Assembly (NCBI GenBank): GCA_002696685.1
Contig: NZSI01000067.1
Span: forward strand, 7,573-19,865
Reading direction: 5' to 3'
From: Chloroflexota bacterium
GTDB lineage: Bacteria; Chloroflexota; Dehalococcoidia; SAR202; UBA826
DNA: 12,293 bases
The position numbers were made by a program, and so were the translations under genes. Positions 1 through 8,071 of the stretch are shown here, in pieces (position 1 is the first letter of the stretch; every line of letters begins with the position of its first letter). The notes beneath the pieces are model-generated. The model saw only the letters and a list, made by a program, of their open reading frames with translations. It was not told where the DNA came from and made no database searches.

Positions 1-1280
1 CCAAGATGGTCGAGACAACTATTGACAAAGCTCTCAGAGGTTAGGGACTGATCATTCAAATCATCAATAACGTCTCTGACGAGTTTTTTAATTCCGGGTT
101 TCTCTACATCACCTATCTGCCCGGATGCAAAATTAATACGTTCAGTCAGTGAACCAGTCTCTATCCATTCAGTACCCTGATGCCACCCCTCAACTGATGG
201 TGGATTAAACAGTGTCTGTCCCATAAATCCCATCTGGCTATTCCTAGCGGAAATCTCTATTCCGGGAGCAGTAAACTCCTCAGTAATTTTCAAGATTCCA
301 GTCACCAATTCAGCGGGACTCTTTAATTTCATGTTGTAGCATTGCTCAGACTTAAAAAATTCAGCATTCAATAAATACTTAACCATGCTTCCTATATTAT
401 GGTCACTCTGGAAGTAGACTTTCTCTAATTCCTTAATGGCTTCCTGATCCTGAGGATTGGTATACGGCCATTGTGTTACCGGCGGCTCATCTGCTACGAA
501 AAAGTGATATAAATGTCGTGAAATAAACCTGGCAGTGGCAGGTTGTTCGCAGATAATTTTTATAATGTCTTCGCCATTGAAGTTACCTTTTTCACCCAGA
601 AATGTTTTCTCCGTGCTGTCATGGTCATTAGCATCATATTCGTACCTCCATGCCAACTTGCCATAGGGCATTATCGAATTTCTTTGAGCCAATTGTTTTA
701 TGTAGTCGGAATTGGCTAAAGTCCAACCAGTGAAAGACCGTGCACACTCCTTTATGTCATCTTCTGAGTAATTACCAACACCCATAGAAAACAGTTCGAG
801 CAATTCTCTTCCATAGTTCTCATTAATCTCATTGGAATGATTATCTATGTTGTCAAGCCATATGATCATTGCCGGATCTTTAGACAGCCTCAACAACAAC
901 TCATCTAGCCTTCCCAACCCATAGTTACGAAACATTCTAGCCTGGTCTGTAAAAGGTTTCCCATTGGTGACTTTAGCGTAGCCGGTAGCAAAAATATTGT
1001 GCCAAAACAAGACTATTTTTTCCCTTAACGGGTTTCTGCTAGACACCATTCTGTACAGCCAGTATGATCCTGCTCCACTCATGTCATGGCTCGTGGATTG
1101 ATCAGGGTGATATCTTCTTACCAGAGCATCGTCCACAGAATCTGACATTTTAGGTTCGATAAGATTATCGACAATTTCCTCGTAGCTAGATTCCATTAGA
1201 TTTCCGAGATCTGACTTCTTGACTCCGAAGCCTGCTCGCCTCATTAAATGAGATATCAGTGCGGTCATATCAGAATTCAT
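1..1280 (-). CDS. DUF1800 family protein, C-terminus cut off by the window edge
   Basis: My translation from the ATG at 1280 stays open for 426 codons to the left edge, so only the last part of the protein is missing. It carries the DUF1800 (PF08811) signatures in order: RRAGFG near residue 14, a W-x2-YRMV then PLREK and FWHNIFAT block, DPAMIIWLDN, NENYGRELLELF, MGVGNYSEDDI, ARSFTGWT, a HD...FLGEKGNFNGED block, and MGQTLFNPPSVEGW followed by ERINFA. AAGGAGT at 1289-1295 is 8 bases before the ATG, which fixes the start. No signal peptide is seen. It is clearly a paralogue of the gene at 3882-5336, sharing nearly every motif. The biochemical role of DUF1800 is unknown; family members often sit beside DUF1501 genes, so a DUF1501 gene may follow beyond the left edge (inference). 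It diverges from the dehalogenase-like gene at 1551. Confidence 0.93.
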   Translation of the reverse strand, partial: MNSDMTALISHLMRRAGFGVKKSDLGNLMESSYEEIVDNLIEPKMSDSVDDALVRRYHPDQSTSHDMSGAGSYWLYRMVSSRNPLREKIVLFWHNIFATGYAKVTNGKPFTDQARMFRNYGLGRLDELLLRLSKDPAMIIWLDNIDNHSNEINENYGRELLELFSMGVGNYSEDDIKECARSFTGWTLANSDYIKQLAQRNSIMPYGKLAWRYEYDANDHDSTEKTFLGEKGNFNGEDIIKIICEQPATARFISRHLYHFFVADEPPVTQWPYTNPQDQEAIKELEKVYFQSDHNIGSMVKYLLNAEFFKSEQCYNMKLKSPAELVTGILKITEEFTAPGIEISARNSQMGFMGQTLFNPPSVEGWHQGTEWIETGSLTERINFASGQIGDVEKPGIKKLVRDVIDDLNDQSLTSESFVNSCLDHL

Positions 1281-1550
1281 GAAATAACACTCCTTAAAGT
1301 CGTTTTCTTTCTCTGATTCCAAATTTTTATGTTATGAAAAATGGCTCAGGGTATTTTTATCATGAAACCCCCTTTTAAGAAATACCAGATCTCGAGATGA
1401 TGAACACCGTTTTAATAACAACCTGCAGCTATTTATAATAAATCTAAATTATTTGTATAATAGGTAAGAATATTGGGATCTGCGGTCACATTTATATGTA
1501 GGCTGAACGTTGTTAGAACATTCGTCGAATTGATTGGGAGGTAGCTTGTT
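1281..1550. promoter_or_regulatory. Divergent intergenic region between DUF1800 and dehalogenase-like genes
   Basis: This 270-base A+T-rich spacer separates two genes reading outward and must hold both promoters. A perfect TATAAT at 1456-1461 faces the plus-strand gene, with only a poor -35 match (TTATAA at 1433-1438), so a transcript would carry a leader of about 80 bases. GGGAGG just before 1542 is the ribosome binding site of the gene at 1551. I see no clear operator or riboswitch fold. Confidence 0.35.
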
Positions 1551-2807
1551 ATGGTTTTGAAAAAGGTTAGTCACATTGTCAACCGACCTGGACGTATTGA
1601 CAGGAGCGATGAGGCCGAGATCCTCGTAGCCGAAGATCTAGCGACAGTGCCAGGAGTCCCTAAAAGAGAAAAAGATCTGTCTTTTTATGCTAGGACCGAA
1701 CCTTTGGAAAGCCAGTCGATATCGAAAACAGCTGATCGTGCCTGGACATGGTCAGTTTTCTCTGAGGAAGTGGCAGAGTACTTAACTCACCACATAGATG
1801 TAACAAAACCTCTCGTGGACATAGCGGAAGCCTCTGCGAATCTCCCCCCCACAGGCGAAATCAATCTCAGTGAAGACATCACTAATGTCATCAGAGACAA
1901 GGCAATTGAGCTTGGGTTTGGAGAAGTGGGCTTCACTCGTTATGACCGTCGCTATACCTTTAAGGTAAAAAAAGGCTGGGTCAAATTTGAACATGCTATT
2001 TGCCTAGCATATGAACAGGATTACAGGCAGACACAAACCATCCCCAGCATGGAGGCTGAATACGCTCACTACGGAGCTTACGAAGATGAGAACAGATTGG
2101 CCATCGTGTTAGCTGAATTCATTAGGACGAAAGGCTACCATGCCCAAATACATAGTCCAAATGACAACAGTGCTCCCTATATACCTATGTTTGTCGAAGC
2201 TGGACTAGGTCAACTAGGAGCCAACGGGCAATTGCTATCGCCTCACTTTGGATCTAGGTCACGGCTTATTATCGTAACCACAGATGCACCCGTTCAGTAC
2301 GATGCTCCAGTCGATTACGGCATACATAAATTCTGCGACGAATGTCAAGTTTGCGTGAATCGCTGCCCCGGTCGAGCTCTCGTTAAAGAAAAGGTCTGGT
2401 GGAGAGGCGCAGAAAAAAACAAACTGATATATGAACGTTGCAGGCCTGTGATGGCAAAATATGAAGGATGTGGAGTCTGTATGAAGGTTTGCCCTGTCCA
2501 AAGGTACGGCATGCAACCCGTGATGAAACACTACGTTGACACCGGTGAAATTCTTGGCAAAAACACTGACAATCTGGAGGGATACACGTTCGAAGACAGA
2601 GGGGGATATTTTGGGCCTGGAGAACTCCCGAAATTTGATAATCCCTTTTTTGAAATCCCCAAAGGACGAAGCGAAGACTGGTTGTTTGAGAAATTCAAAA
2701 AAGCCGTTGAACAAAAGGGCGGAATAGACAGTGATAGCCTGTCGGATTTCGGTTCAGAACTAAGTGTTCTGATGGATGTCGAGGATAGCTCCAGGGGAGA
2801 CGAATAA
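1551..2807 (+). CDS. Reductive dehalogenase-like protein with two [4Fe-4S] clusters
   Basis: A 418-residue protein resembling the catalytic subunit of corrinoid-dependent reductive dehalogenases. Residues about 170-250 hold the family-like stretch (IRTKGY, then EAGLGQLGANG and LLSPHFGSRSRL). Two ferredoxin motifs follow: C262-x2-C265-x2-C268-x3-C272-P, and C297-x9-C307-x2-C310-x3-C314-P, the usual spacing for this family. The C-terminus contains GGYFGPGELPKF. There is no twin-arginine signal, so the protein should stay in the cytoplasm, unlike respiratory enzymes, and no membrane-anchor (RdhB-like) gene is visible nearby. A GGGAGG site about 8 bases before the ATG supports the start. The known family reaction is reductive removal of halogen using cob(I)alamin; many non-exported homologues are uncharacterised. 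Epoxyqueuosine reductase (QueG) is related but shorter before its HEAT region and differs in the cluster arrangement. Substrate is unknown. Confidence 0.8.
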   Translation: MVLKKVSHIVNRPGRIDRSDEAEILVAEDLATVPGVPKREKDLSFYARTEPLESQSISKTADRAWTWSVFSEEVAEYLTHHIDVTKPLVDIAEASANLPPTGEINLSEDITNVIRDKAIELGFGEVGFTRYDRRYTFKVKKGWVKFEHAICLAYEQDYRQTQTIPSMEAEYAHYGAYEDENRLAIVLAEFIRTKGYHAQIHSPNDNSAPYIPMFVEAGLGQLGANGQLLSPHFGSRSRLIIVTTDAPVQYDAPVDYGIHKFCDECQVCVNRCPGRALVKEKVWWRGAEKNKLIYERCRPVMAKYEGCGVCMKVCPVQRYGMQPVMKHYVDTGEILGKNTDNLEGYTFEDRGGYFGPGELPKFDNPFFEIPKGRSEDWLFEKFKKAVEQKGGIDSDSLSDFGSELSVLMDVEDSSRGDE

Positions 2808-2851
2808 AAAATATGTAGCCGGGATTGGTGATACTCACCTTTGCCGGCTAC
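2806..2851 (-). terminator. Intrinsic terminator of the NHL gene, possibly bidirectional
   Basis: GTAGCCGG (2815-2822) pairs with CCGGCTAC (2844-2851), and inside it GGTGA (2827-2831) pairs with TCACC (2835-2839) around a 3-base loop. On the minus strand the hairpin comes directly after the NHL stop codon and is followed by ATA and six T (A-run 2806-2811). On the plus strand it lies just after the dehalogenase-like stop, with a weaker GTTTT downstream. Confidence 0.75.
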
Positions 2852-2860
2852 GCCACAGTT

Positions 2861-3856
2861 TTAGACCCTGTCGAAAATTTGAAACCGATGCCGACAGGTT
2901 TCCAGTACGTACACGCCGCCATTTTCGTCTAGAGCGACGGAACATGGATCCCAGAAGTAAGGTTCAATCCTTGCCGATACTTCCCGAACGTCATCCGTAT
3001 TGGTCTCAAATACTGGAACATAGCTACTTCTAGCTCTTTTTTCATCTTGTTGGGATTCGAAATACTGAAGAGCCCAAGGGTTTAGGTCAGCCTCCCCTCT
3101 TTTCATATCCAGAAAATTCCCATCCTCATCAAAAACCTGAAGCACCTGGTTTCCCCAATCTGCGACAAACAAGTTATCGTCTTGATCAACAGCCACGTCG
3201 GCTGGTCTATTTAAAGGCAGTTCGGCACCTTGACCTTGATGAATATCGGATACGAATTGTCCATCTTCCGTGAAACGAACTACCCTGTCGTTTCCCCAGT
3301 CAGCCACAATAATATCCCCGTTAGCAGCACCTGTAATACCCCAGGGATGCTTCAGAGAGTCTCCGTCACACCCACGACCTCCCCATTGGTCTATGAAATC
3401 ACCACTAGTTGTATATTTTTGAATGCGGTCGTTTAAAGCATCCACCACAAAAACAATATCGCCGCGTATGAGTAGGCCTGTTGGATGGTCAAATTGACCT
3501 GGGTCGGACCCGGACTCTCCCCACGAATCTATCACCTCCCCCTCATAATCGAAACGGGTTATACGATTTAATTTCTCATCAGAGACATATAAATTTTCCT
3601 CAGAATCAAAAGCGATCGCACTAGGTTCAATCATCTGACCGGTCGCCTTGCCTTGAGAACCAATCTTGCCAAAAAACTCGAAGTCTCTTGAGACCATTTG
3701 AATTCCTACAGTGGGACCTCGCCCCCTACTTGCAACAAAAATTCGATTATCTGATCTAACGGCAATGTGCGCCGGCAATTGAAAACCTCTACCGCCCTGA
3801 TCGGTAGCAAAGCCTATATTAGAGCTGTATTGAAGGGTGAATTTAGTTGCAACCAT
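2861..3856 (-). CDS. NHL-repeat beta-propeller protein
   Basis: A 331-residue protein made of about six NHL-type blades. Recognisable repeats lie near residues 27-61, 77-103, 124-149, 170-196, 217-243 and 302-329, each with a P-x-G/D-[IVL] start, a D-x(2)-[GN]-x-[IVL]-[FY]-V-[AS]-D core and an N-[DQ]-[RV] turn (for example VADWGNDRVVRF and VADWGNQVLQVF). About 60 residues without repeat character separate blades five and six. No signal peptide or membrane segment is seen. I prefer the ATG at 3856, which has GGAG 10 bases upstream; a TTG at 3913 would give 350 residues, overlap the upstream gene and lacks a ribosome binding site. The gene begins 25 bases after the DUF1800 stop, so the two are probably co-transcribed. 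NHL propellers bind proteins or nucleic acids, or act as lyases; the ligand here is unknown. Confidence 0.85.
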   Translation of the reverse strand: MVATKFTLQYSSNIGFATDQGGRGFQLPAHIAVRSDNRIFVASRGRGPTVGIQMVSRDFEFFGKIGSQGKATGQMIEPSAIAFDSEENLYVSDEKLNRITRFDYEGEVIDSWGESGSDPGQFDHPTGLLIRGDIVFVVDALNDRIQKYTTSGDFIDQWGGRGCDGDSLKHPWGITGAANGDIIVADWGNDRVVRFTEDGQFVSDIHQGQGAELPLNRPADVAVDQDDNLFVADWGNQVLQVFDEDGNFLDMKRGEADLNPWALQYFESQQDEKRARSSYVPVFETNTDDVREVSARIEPYFWDPCSVALDENGGVYVLETCRHRFQIFDRV

Positions 3857-3881
3857 GTGACGATGACTCCGAATATATTTG

Positions 3882-5336
3882 TTAAGCAGTCTGGTATTCT
3901 TGGGTTGATACAATCAACTGGATTATTGATATAGCCGCGGTATTGAAGCTTTCATTTGATTCATTACTCTCCCAGGAAAGATTTCCATACTTCGAAGCAT
4001 ATATTTTCAGCCTGTCACGAGTCGTTTCCGCAACCTCTATTGGTCCCAATACGGCTAGGCATGCTTCAACCAACCGGTCCGATGTGAGTGTCCCATCGCC
4101 ACTGGTATTTTTTATCCGAATTAATAAGTCCTTAACCCCTTCTTTGTCTGAGTCATTAAGTATTTTAGATGCGAAATTTATCCTCTCTACATAAGCTCCC
4201 GTATTAATCCATTCGCTACCACCCTGCCATCCTTCAACACTAGGAGGTCGGAGCAATCCCTGTCCCATATTTGCACAAACAGACTGGGCATAATATGTCT
4301 CATCTGATGGCAACTCTATGGGACCGGCCAGTCTCATAGTTCCGACAACCATTTCTGCGGGACTTTTTATCCGAGCGTATCTCGTGGATTCATCTTTAAA
4401 GAAGTCAGACTTAAACATGGTTTCAAGCATCGACTTGATACTGTGGCTATTCTTAAAGTAAGAATCAACCATGAGCTTAATAGCCCCTTCATCCTTTGGC
4501 CCTTGATGAGGCCACTGCGGAACGGGTACTTCATCGGCAACGAAAAAATGGTACAAGTGACGCGCCACATATTCCGCTGTGGCCCTTTGATCACATATTA
4601 TTCGAACAGCATCTTCTCCATCCCAATTTCCTGTCTCCCCAAGTATTGTTTTTGATCCTTGATCATGATCTTCGGCGTCGTACTGATATTGCCAAGAAAT
4701 GTAACCGTAAGGCCTAACAGTATTGTTCCTCATCTTAATTGACATGTATTCTGGATTAACCACTGTCCAGCCTGTGAATGCCCTAGCCGTGTCTTTAATA
4801 TCATCTTCACTATAGTTACCGACGCCCATAGCGAACAGCTCAAGAATTTCACGCCCATAATTTTCATTTATATTCGAGCCATGATTATCTTGATTATCTA
4901 ACCACATTATCATCGCTGGATCCTGGGAAAGACCCACGAGCAGATCGTCAAACTTCCCTATCCCTCTCTCCCTAAACATGTTTATCTGGTTAACAATCAC
5001 CCTATGCTGAATGAGTTTTGTCCCGGCAGTCGCAAATATTCTGTGCCAAAATAAACACATTTTCTCTCTAAGAGGGGTGTCTGTCATCACCATTCGATAA
5101 ACCCAGTGCGCTCCTGCCGCCTCTGCCAACCTCAAATCCGATTGATCCTTGTGAAACCTTGAAATGAAATCGGTGGGGAAAATATCGGGAGAGCTAAAAT
5201 CCATTAACTTATCAACAATTTCGTCGTAGCCCATCCCTTCAACACTTTCCATCTCATGAGGAGTGGCGCCGAACCCCGCCCGTCTAAACAGATGAGCTAC
5301 CAGTTCTTCGTGCGTTGCGGCTTGTATAGTCGTCAT
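3882..5336 (-). CDS. DUF1800 family protein, full length
   Basis: A 484-residue DUF1800 (PF08811) protein. Visible signatures: HLFRRAGFGATP (15-26), W-VYRMV then TPLREK and FWHRIFAT (78-103), DPAMIMWLDNQDNH (139-152), NENYGREILELFAMGVGNYSEDD in overlapping blocks (157-179), ARAFTGWT (184-191), a HDQGSKTILGE block, YVARHLYHFFVADE, SPAEMVVGTMR, and MGQGLLRPPSVEGW with GG-x-WI. Length and motif order are typical. AGGAG lies 5 bases before the ATG. No signal peptide is obvious. Most motifs match the partial gene at the left edge, so the two are paralogues. This copy is paired with an NHL-repeat gene downstream instead of the common DUF1501 partner. Function of the family is unknown, although members are frequent in Planctomycetes, Proteobacteria and Chloroflexota. 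Confidence 0.95.
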   Translation of the reverse strand: MTTIQAATHEELVAHLFRRAGFGATPHEMESVEGMGYDEIVDKLMDFSSPDIFPTDFISRFHKDQSDLRLAEAAGAHWVYRMVMTDTPLREKMCLFWHRIFATAGTKLIQHRVIVNQINMFRERGIGKFDDLLVGLSQDPAMIMWLDNQDNHGSNINENYGREILELFAMGVGNYSEDDIKDTARAFTGWTVVNPEYMSIKMRNNTVRPYGYISWQYQYDAEDHDQGSKTILGETGNWDGEDAVRIICDQRATAEYVARHLYHFFVADEVPVPQWPHQGPKDEGAIKLMVDSYFKNSHSIKSMLETMFKSDFFKDESTRYARIKSPAEMVVGTMRLAGPIELPSDETYYAQSVCANMGQGLLRPPSVEGWQGGSEWINTGAYVERINFASKILNDSDKEGVKDLLIRIKNTSGDGTLTSDRLVEACLAVLGPIEVAETTRDRLKIYASKYGNLSWESNESNESFNTAAISIIQLIVSTQEYQTA

Positions 5337-5358
5337 TACATCTCCTGCTGAGCTTCCC

Positions 5359-5415
5359 CTAAAATAAAGTTTTATCTTGATGCTCCAAATATAGTGCGAG
5401 CATATCTTCTGCCAT
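5359..5415 (-). other. Possible 18-codon leader ORF before DUF1800
   Basis: In the 146-base gap between the hydrolase and DUF1800 genes, an ATG at 5415 opens an 18-codon frame (MAEDMLALYLEHQDKTLF) ending in TAG at 5359, 22 bases before the DUF1800 start. A purine-rich GGGGGTGG stretch lies about 6 bases upstream. It could be a translated leader, but a frame this short may occur by chance. Confidence 0.2.
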
Positions 5416-5482
5416 AATCAACCACCCCCGTCCTTCGCAATAATAACCAATGAAAATAATTGATCAACCCGAGCCCAGGCAA

Positions 5483-6379
5483 TTAGAGTTGATTAATAAG
5501 GTCAATTAACGCTGAGGATACTTCCAAAGGACGTTGGACTGGCAAATCATGACCGGCACCTGAAATTACTTTGCTTCCCAAAAGGTTTGGGAAATGAAAC
5601 CTATCCGATTCCAAGTCCATTTCAGGGGTTCCAAACCCGCTATCCATTCCTCTTAGCACAATTGACGGGACCAGTATAGGAGGTTGATTTGAAAGGTGTT
5701 TTTCGACCTTTATAAATCTATCTTCTCCAGGAGCATTCACATGCCTGTGCCTATATGAGTGTATCGCTACGTCAACAAAGTCAGGGTTATCGAATGAAGG
5801 AGCGGAGCGATTGAAAACTTCATCCGTGTATTTCCAATTAGGAGACCAAGTTTTCCAGAGGTACCGAATTATGTCCCTACGGTTTTCTTCGAGTCCAGCC
5901 CGACCCTGCTCGGTATTAAAATACCACTGGTACCAGAGCCTTGCCTCCACTTCTGGGGCAGATACGGCGCTCCCTTTTAAAGTGTTTTGGACAGCATATC
6001 CACCTATGGCGACCTGACATGCCACCAGTTCCGGATGAAGAATTGAAGCTATGCATGCGGCTCTATTGCCCCAGTCGAATCCAGCTATTGCTAACCTATC
6101 TATTCCTAAAATTCTGGCAAAATCTACGACATCCTGGGCAATAGCAGCCTGCTGAGCTACACGAGGCGAGTCCTCATGAAGGAACGTAGTAGGTCCGTAT
6201 CCTCGCAAGTAAGGAACAAAAACATGATATCCCTCATTTACTAATGATGGTAAAACTTGGTCCCAAGATCTGACGTCATAGGGAAACCCATGCAACAACA
6301 CAACGGGAAATCCCTCGGCATGCCCATGATCCTCATAGGCAATATTTAGAATTTGAGTTTGGACAAACCTTGTCGTCAT
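5483..6379 (-). CDS. Alpha/beta hydrolase with Asp nucleophile (epoxide hydrolase/dehalogenase type)
   Basis: A 298-residue alpha/beta-fold hydrolase. The oxyanion-hole motif HGFP is at 30-33, RGYG at 59-62, and the nucleophile elbow GFDWG at 100-104 places Asp102 where esterases have Ser. His277 in GAGHDLP and Asp246 in LRGMDSG complete a likely Asp-His-Asp triad. An aromatic cap stretch (WYQWYF, about 149-154) and the block IHSYRHR (about 206-212) resemble a bacterial hydrolase group usually labelled epoxide hydrolase or haloacetate dehalogenase. Asp nucleophiles form a covalent ester with the substrate carbon, so an epoxide or haloalkane is likelier than a plain ester. The ATG at 6379 is preferred because AGGTAAGG ends 4 bases before it; a GTG one codon upstream is possible. 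No signal peptide. It follows the gamma-glutamyltransferase gene by 78 bases, perhaps in the same transcript. Confidence 0.88.
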   Translation of the reverse strand: MTTRFVQTQILNIAYEDHGHAEGFPVVLLHGFPYDVRSWDQVLPSLVNEGYHVFVPYLRGYGPTTFLHEDSPRVAQQAAIAQDVVDFARILGIDRLAIAGFDWGNRAACIASILHPELVACQVAIGGYAVQNTLKGSAVSAPEVEARLWYQWYFNTEQGRAGLEENRRDIIRYLWKTWSPNWKYTDEVFNRSAPSFDNPDFVDVAIHSYRHRHVNAPGEDRFIKVEKHLSNQPPILVPSIVLRGMDSGFGTPEMDLESDRFHFPNLLGSKVISGAGHDLPVQRPLEVSSALIDLINQL

Positions 6380-6457
6380 CACGCCTTACCTGAAGATTTA
6401 AAAATTAGTCGGTATTTCCCTTACAAGCCACCGTTTCAGAGGTAATGAATTTATAAA

Positions 6458-8071
6458 TTACCAGCCAACAGCCATACCATCTTTTCGGGGTTCAGAGCCA
6501 GCTACAAGTACCCCAGTTTCTGGATTCCGGCTGATTACCTGGCCACCACCAAAAGTGCCCCTGTCATATCCACTTAGGACCAGAACTTCATGGCCTCGGC
6601 GCTTAAGCTCAGCCACAATTTTGGGATCAATATCTTCTTCTACACGGACTGCCCCTGTTCCCTCAATGTCGATGCTGAATCTAAGAGAATCAAGAGCTCC
6701 CTGGGAATCCATACCATAATCCACAATATTGGAAATGACTTGGAGATGGCCCTGAGGCTGTTGAAATCCACCCATGACCCCGAAGCTTAATAACATTTCA
6801 TCGTCTTGAGTTGCCATAGCGGGAATTATCGTTTGGTAGGGGCGTTTGCCTCCCTGCAAATAATTTGGATGTGATGAATCCAAAGAAAATAATGCCCCTC
6901 GGTTCTGCAACGCTATACCAGTTTCAGGCACTATCAAACCGGACCCAAACCCTTGGTAAAGACTGTTAATGAATGAACAGGCGTTTCCCTGCCCATCTAC
7001 CACGGTTAGATATACAGTGTCACTGTTGCCTGCGGGCGACCCAAAGGCGACTTCCTTCATCGCTACATCAGCGTTAATCTCCCCTCGACGTTTGGAAGCA
7101 TAATCCTTAGAGATCATTTCCTGTATAGGCACATCTGCCACACGAGGATCAGCAACATATTGAAGGGCATCTGAATATCCCAATCTCATAGACTCAACCA
7201 AGTAATGATATCTATCAGGAGATTGTTCACCCATTTCCGGCAAATTAAATCCTTCTGCTATATTAAGGGCCATCAGGGCCGCAATACCAGACCCATTAGG
7301 CGGGCACTCCCAGACTGTAACACCTCGGTATTCCGTAGAAATAGGTTCATCAACGTCTGAGTGATGTTCTTTCAGATCTTGCTTAGTTATCCATCCACCT
7401 TCTGCCTGGACATAGTCGGCGATTTTTTCTGCCAAATCACCTTTGTAGAACGCATCTACTCCCCCGTCCGCTATAGATCGTAAAGAACGCGCTAATTCCG
7501 GGAGTTGTACTACCTCTCCTTGCAGTGGAGCTCTTCCACCTGGGAGCATTTCGCTACCTGAAGGGCGTTGCTTCAATTTTCCTTCAGAAGCAGACCACGC
7601 ATGGGCTATTATGTCCGAAACTCCATACCCGTTTTCTGCATATTTAAGTGCCGGTTGAAGCACTTCACCTATAGTCATAGTTCCATGCATATCCAAACAC
7701 TTCTGCCATCCATCTACAGTACCCGGAACACTAACCGAAAAAGCAGCTCCTTTGCCTTCTGTTGGTATGGACCCATATCCCCTGGATAAAATATCTTCTG
7801 GATTAGCAGCTATAGCAGATCTACCACTACCGTTAATCGCAGAAACTTTTTTAGTATCTGACATCCAAATAAGTGCAAACATATCGCCACCAATGCCAGT
7901 GGACATGGGCTCAAGTACATTGAGTGCTGCCGCGGTAGCTACCGCGGCATCGACGGCATTGCCTCCATTTTGGAGAATTTGAAGCCCCACTTGAGAAGCA
8001 AGAGGCTGACTAGTGGCGACTGCGCCATTACGGGCAACAACGGCAGATCTTCGAGAATTAAAGTATGACAA
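6458..8071 (-). CDS. Gamma-glutamyltransferase family protein (cytoplasmic type)
   Basis: A 537-residue Ntn-hydrolase of the gamma-glutamyltransferase family. Family marks: GGNAVDAAVATAAALNVLEP (36-55), GIGGDMFALI (59-68), GSGRSA (81-86), the autoprocessing and nucleophile site DTVYLTVVDGQGNA with Thr352, FGSG (375-378), KRPYQTIIPAM (409-419), GGFQQPQGH (434-442) and a C-terminal DRGTFGGGQ. Cleavage before Thr352 should give large and small subunits. No signal peptide, unlike periplasmic enzymes, so it acts in the cytoplasm. The PLSSM loop that holds the glutamyl group in classical enzymes reads PYQTIIP, so the substrate may differ; acylase-like members share this. The start is TTG: AGGAGT lies 8 bases upstream and an in-frame TAG just before it rules out a longer protein. 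Confidence 0.92.
   Translation of the reverse strand: MSYFNSRRSAVVARNGAVATSQPLASQVGLQILQNGGNAVDAAVATAAALNVLEPMSTGIGGDMFALIWMSDTKKVSAINGSGRSAIAANPEDILSRGYGSIPTEGKGAAFSVSVPGTVDGWQKCLDMHGTMTIGEVLQPALKYAENGYGVSDIIAHAWSASEGKLKQRPSGSEMLPGGRAPLQGEVVQLPELARSLRSIADGGVDAFYKGDLAEKIADYVQAEGGWITKQDLKEHHSDVDEPISTEYRGVTVWECPPNGSGIAALMALNIAEGFNLPEMGEQSPDRYHYLVESMRLGYSDALQYVADPRVADVPIQEMISKDYASKRRGEINADVAMKEVAFGSPAGNSDTVYLTVVDGQGNACSFINSLYQGFGSGLIVPETGIALQNRGALFSLDSSHPNYLQGGKRPYQTIIPAMATQDDEMLLSFGVMGGFQQPQGHLQVISNIVDYGMDSQGALDSLRFSIDIEGTGAVRVEEDIDPKIVAELKRRGHEVLVLSGYDRGTFGGGQVISRNPETGVLVAGSEPRKDGMAVGW

Noticed and set aside
2259..2714. 151-codon open frame on the minus strand
   Set aside because: It lies wholly antisense to the dehalogenase-like gene, whose Cys motifs prove the plus-strand frame; no family resemblance and no ribosome binding site.
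2776..3033. 85-codon plus-strand frame
   Set aside because: It overlaps the dehalogenase-like stop, the terminator hairpin and the C-terminal NHL repeat; composition is that of a shadow frame.
3857..3913. Longer NHL protein starting at TTG 3913
   Set aside because: It overlaps the upstream stop, has no ribosome binding site, and adds residues without NHL character; ATG 3856 has GGAG at a good distance.
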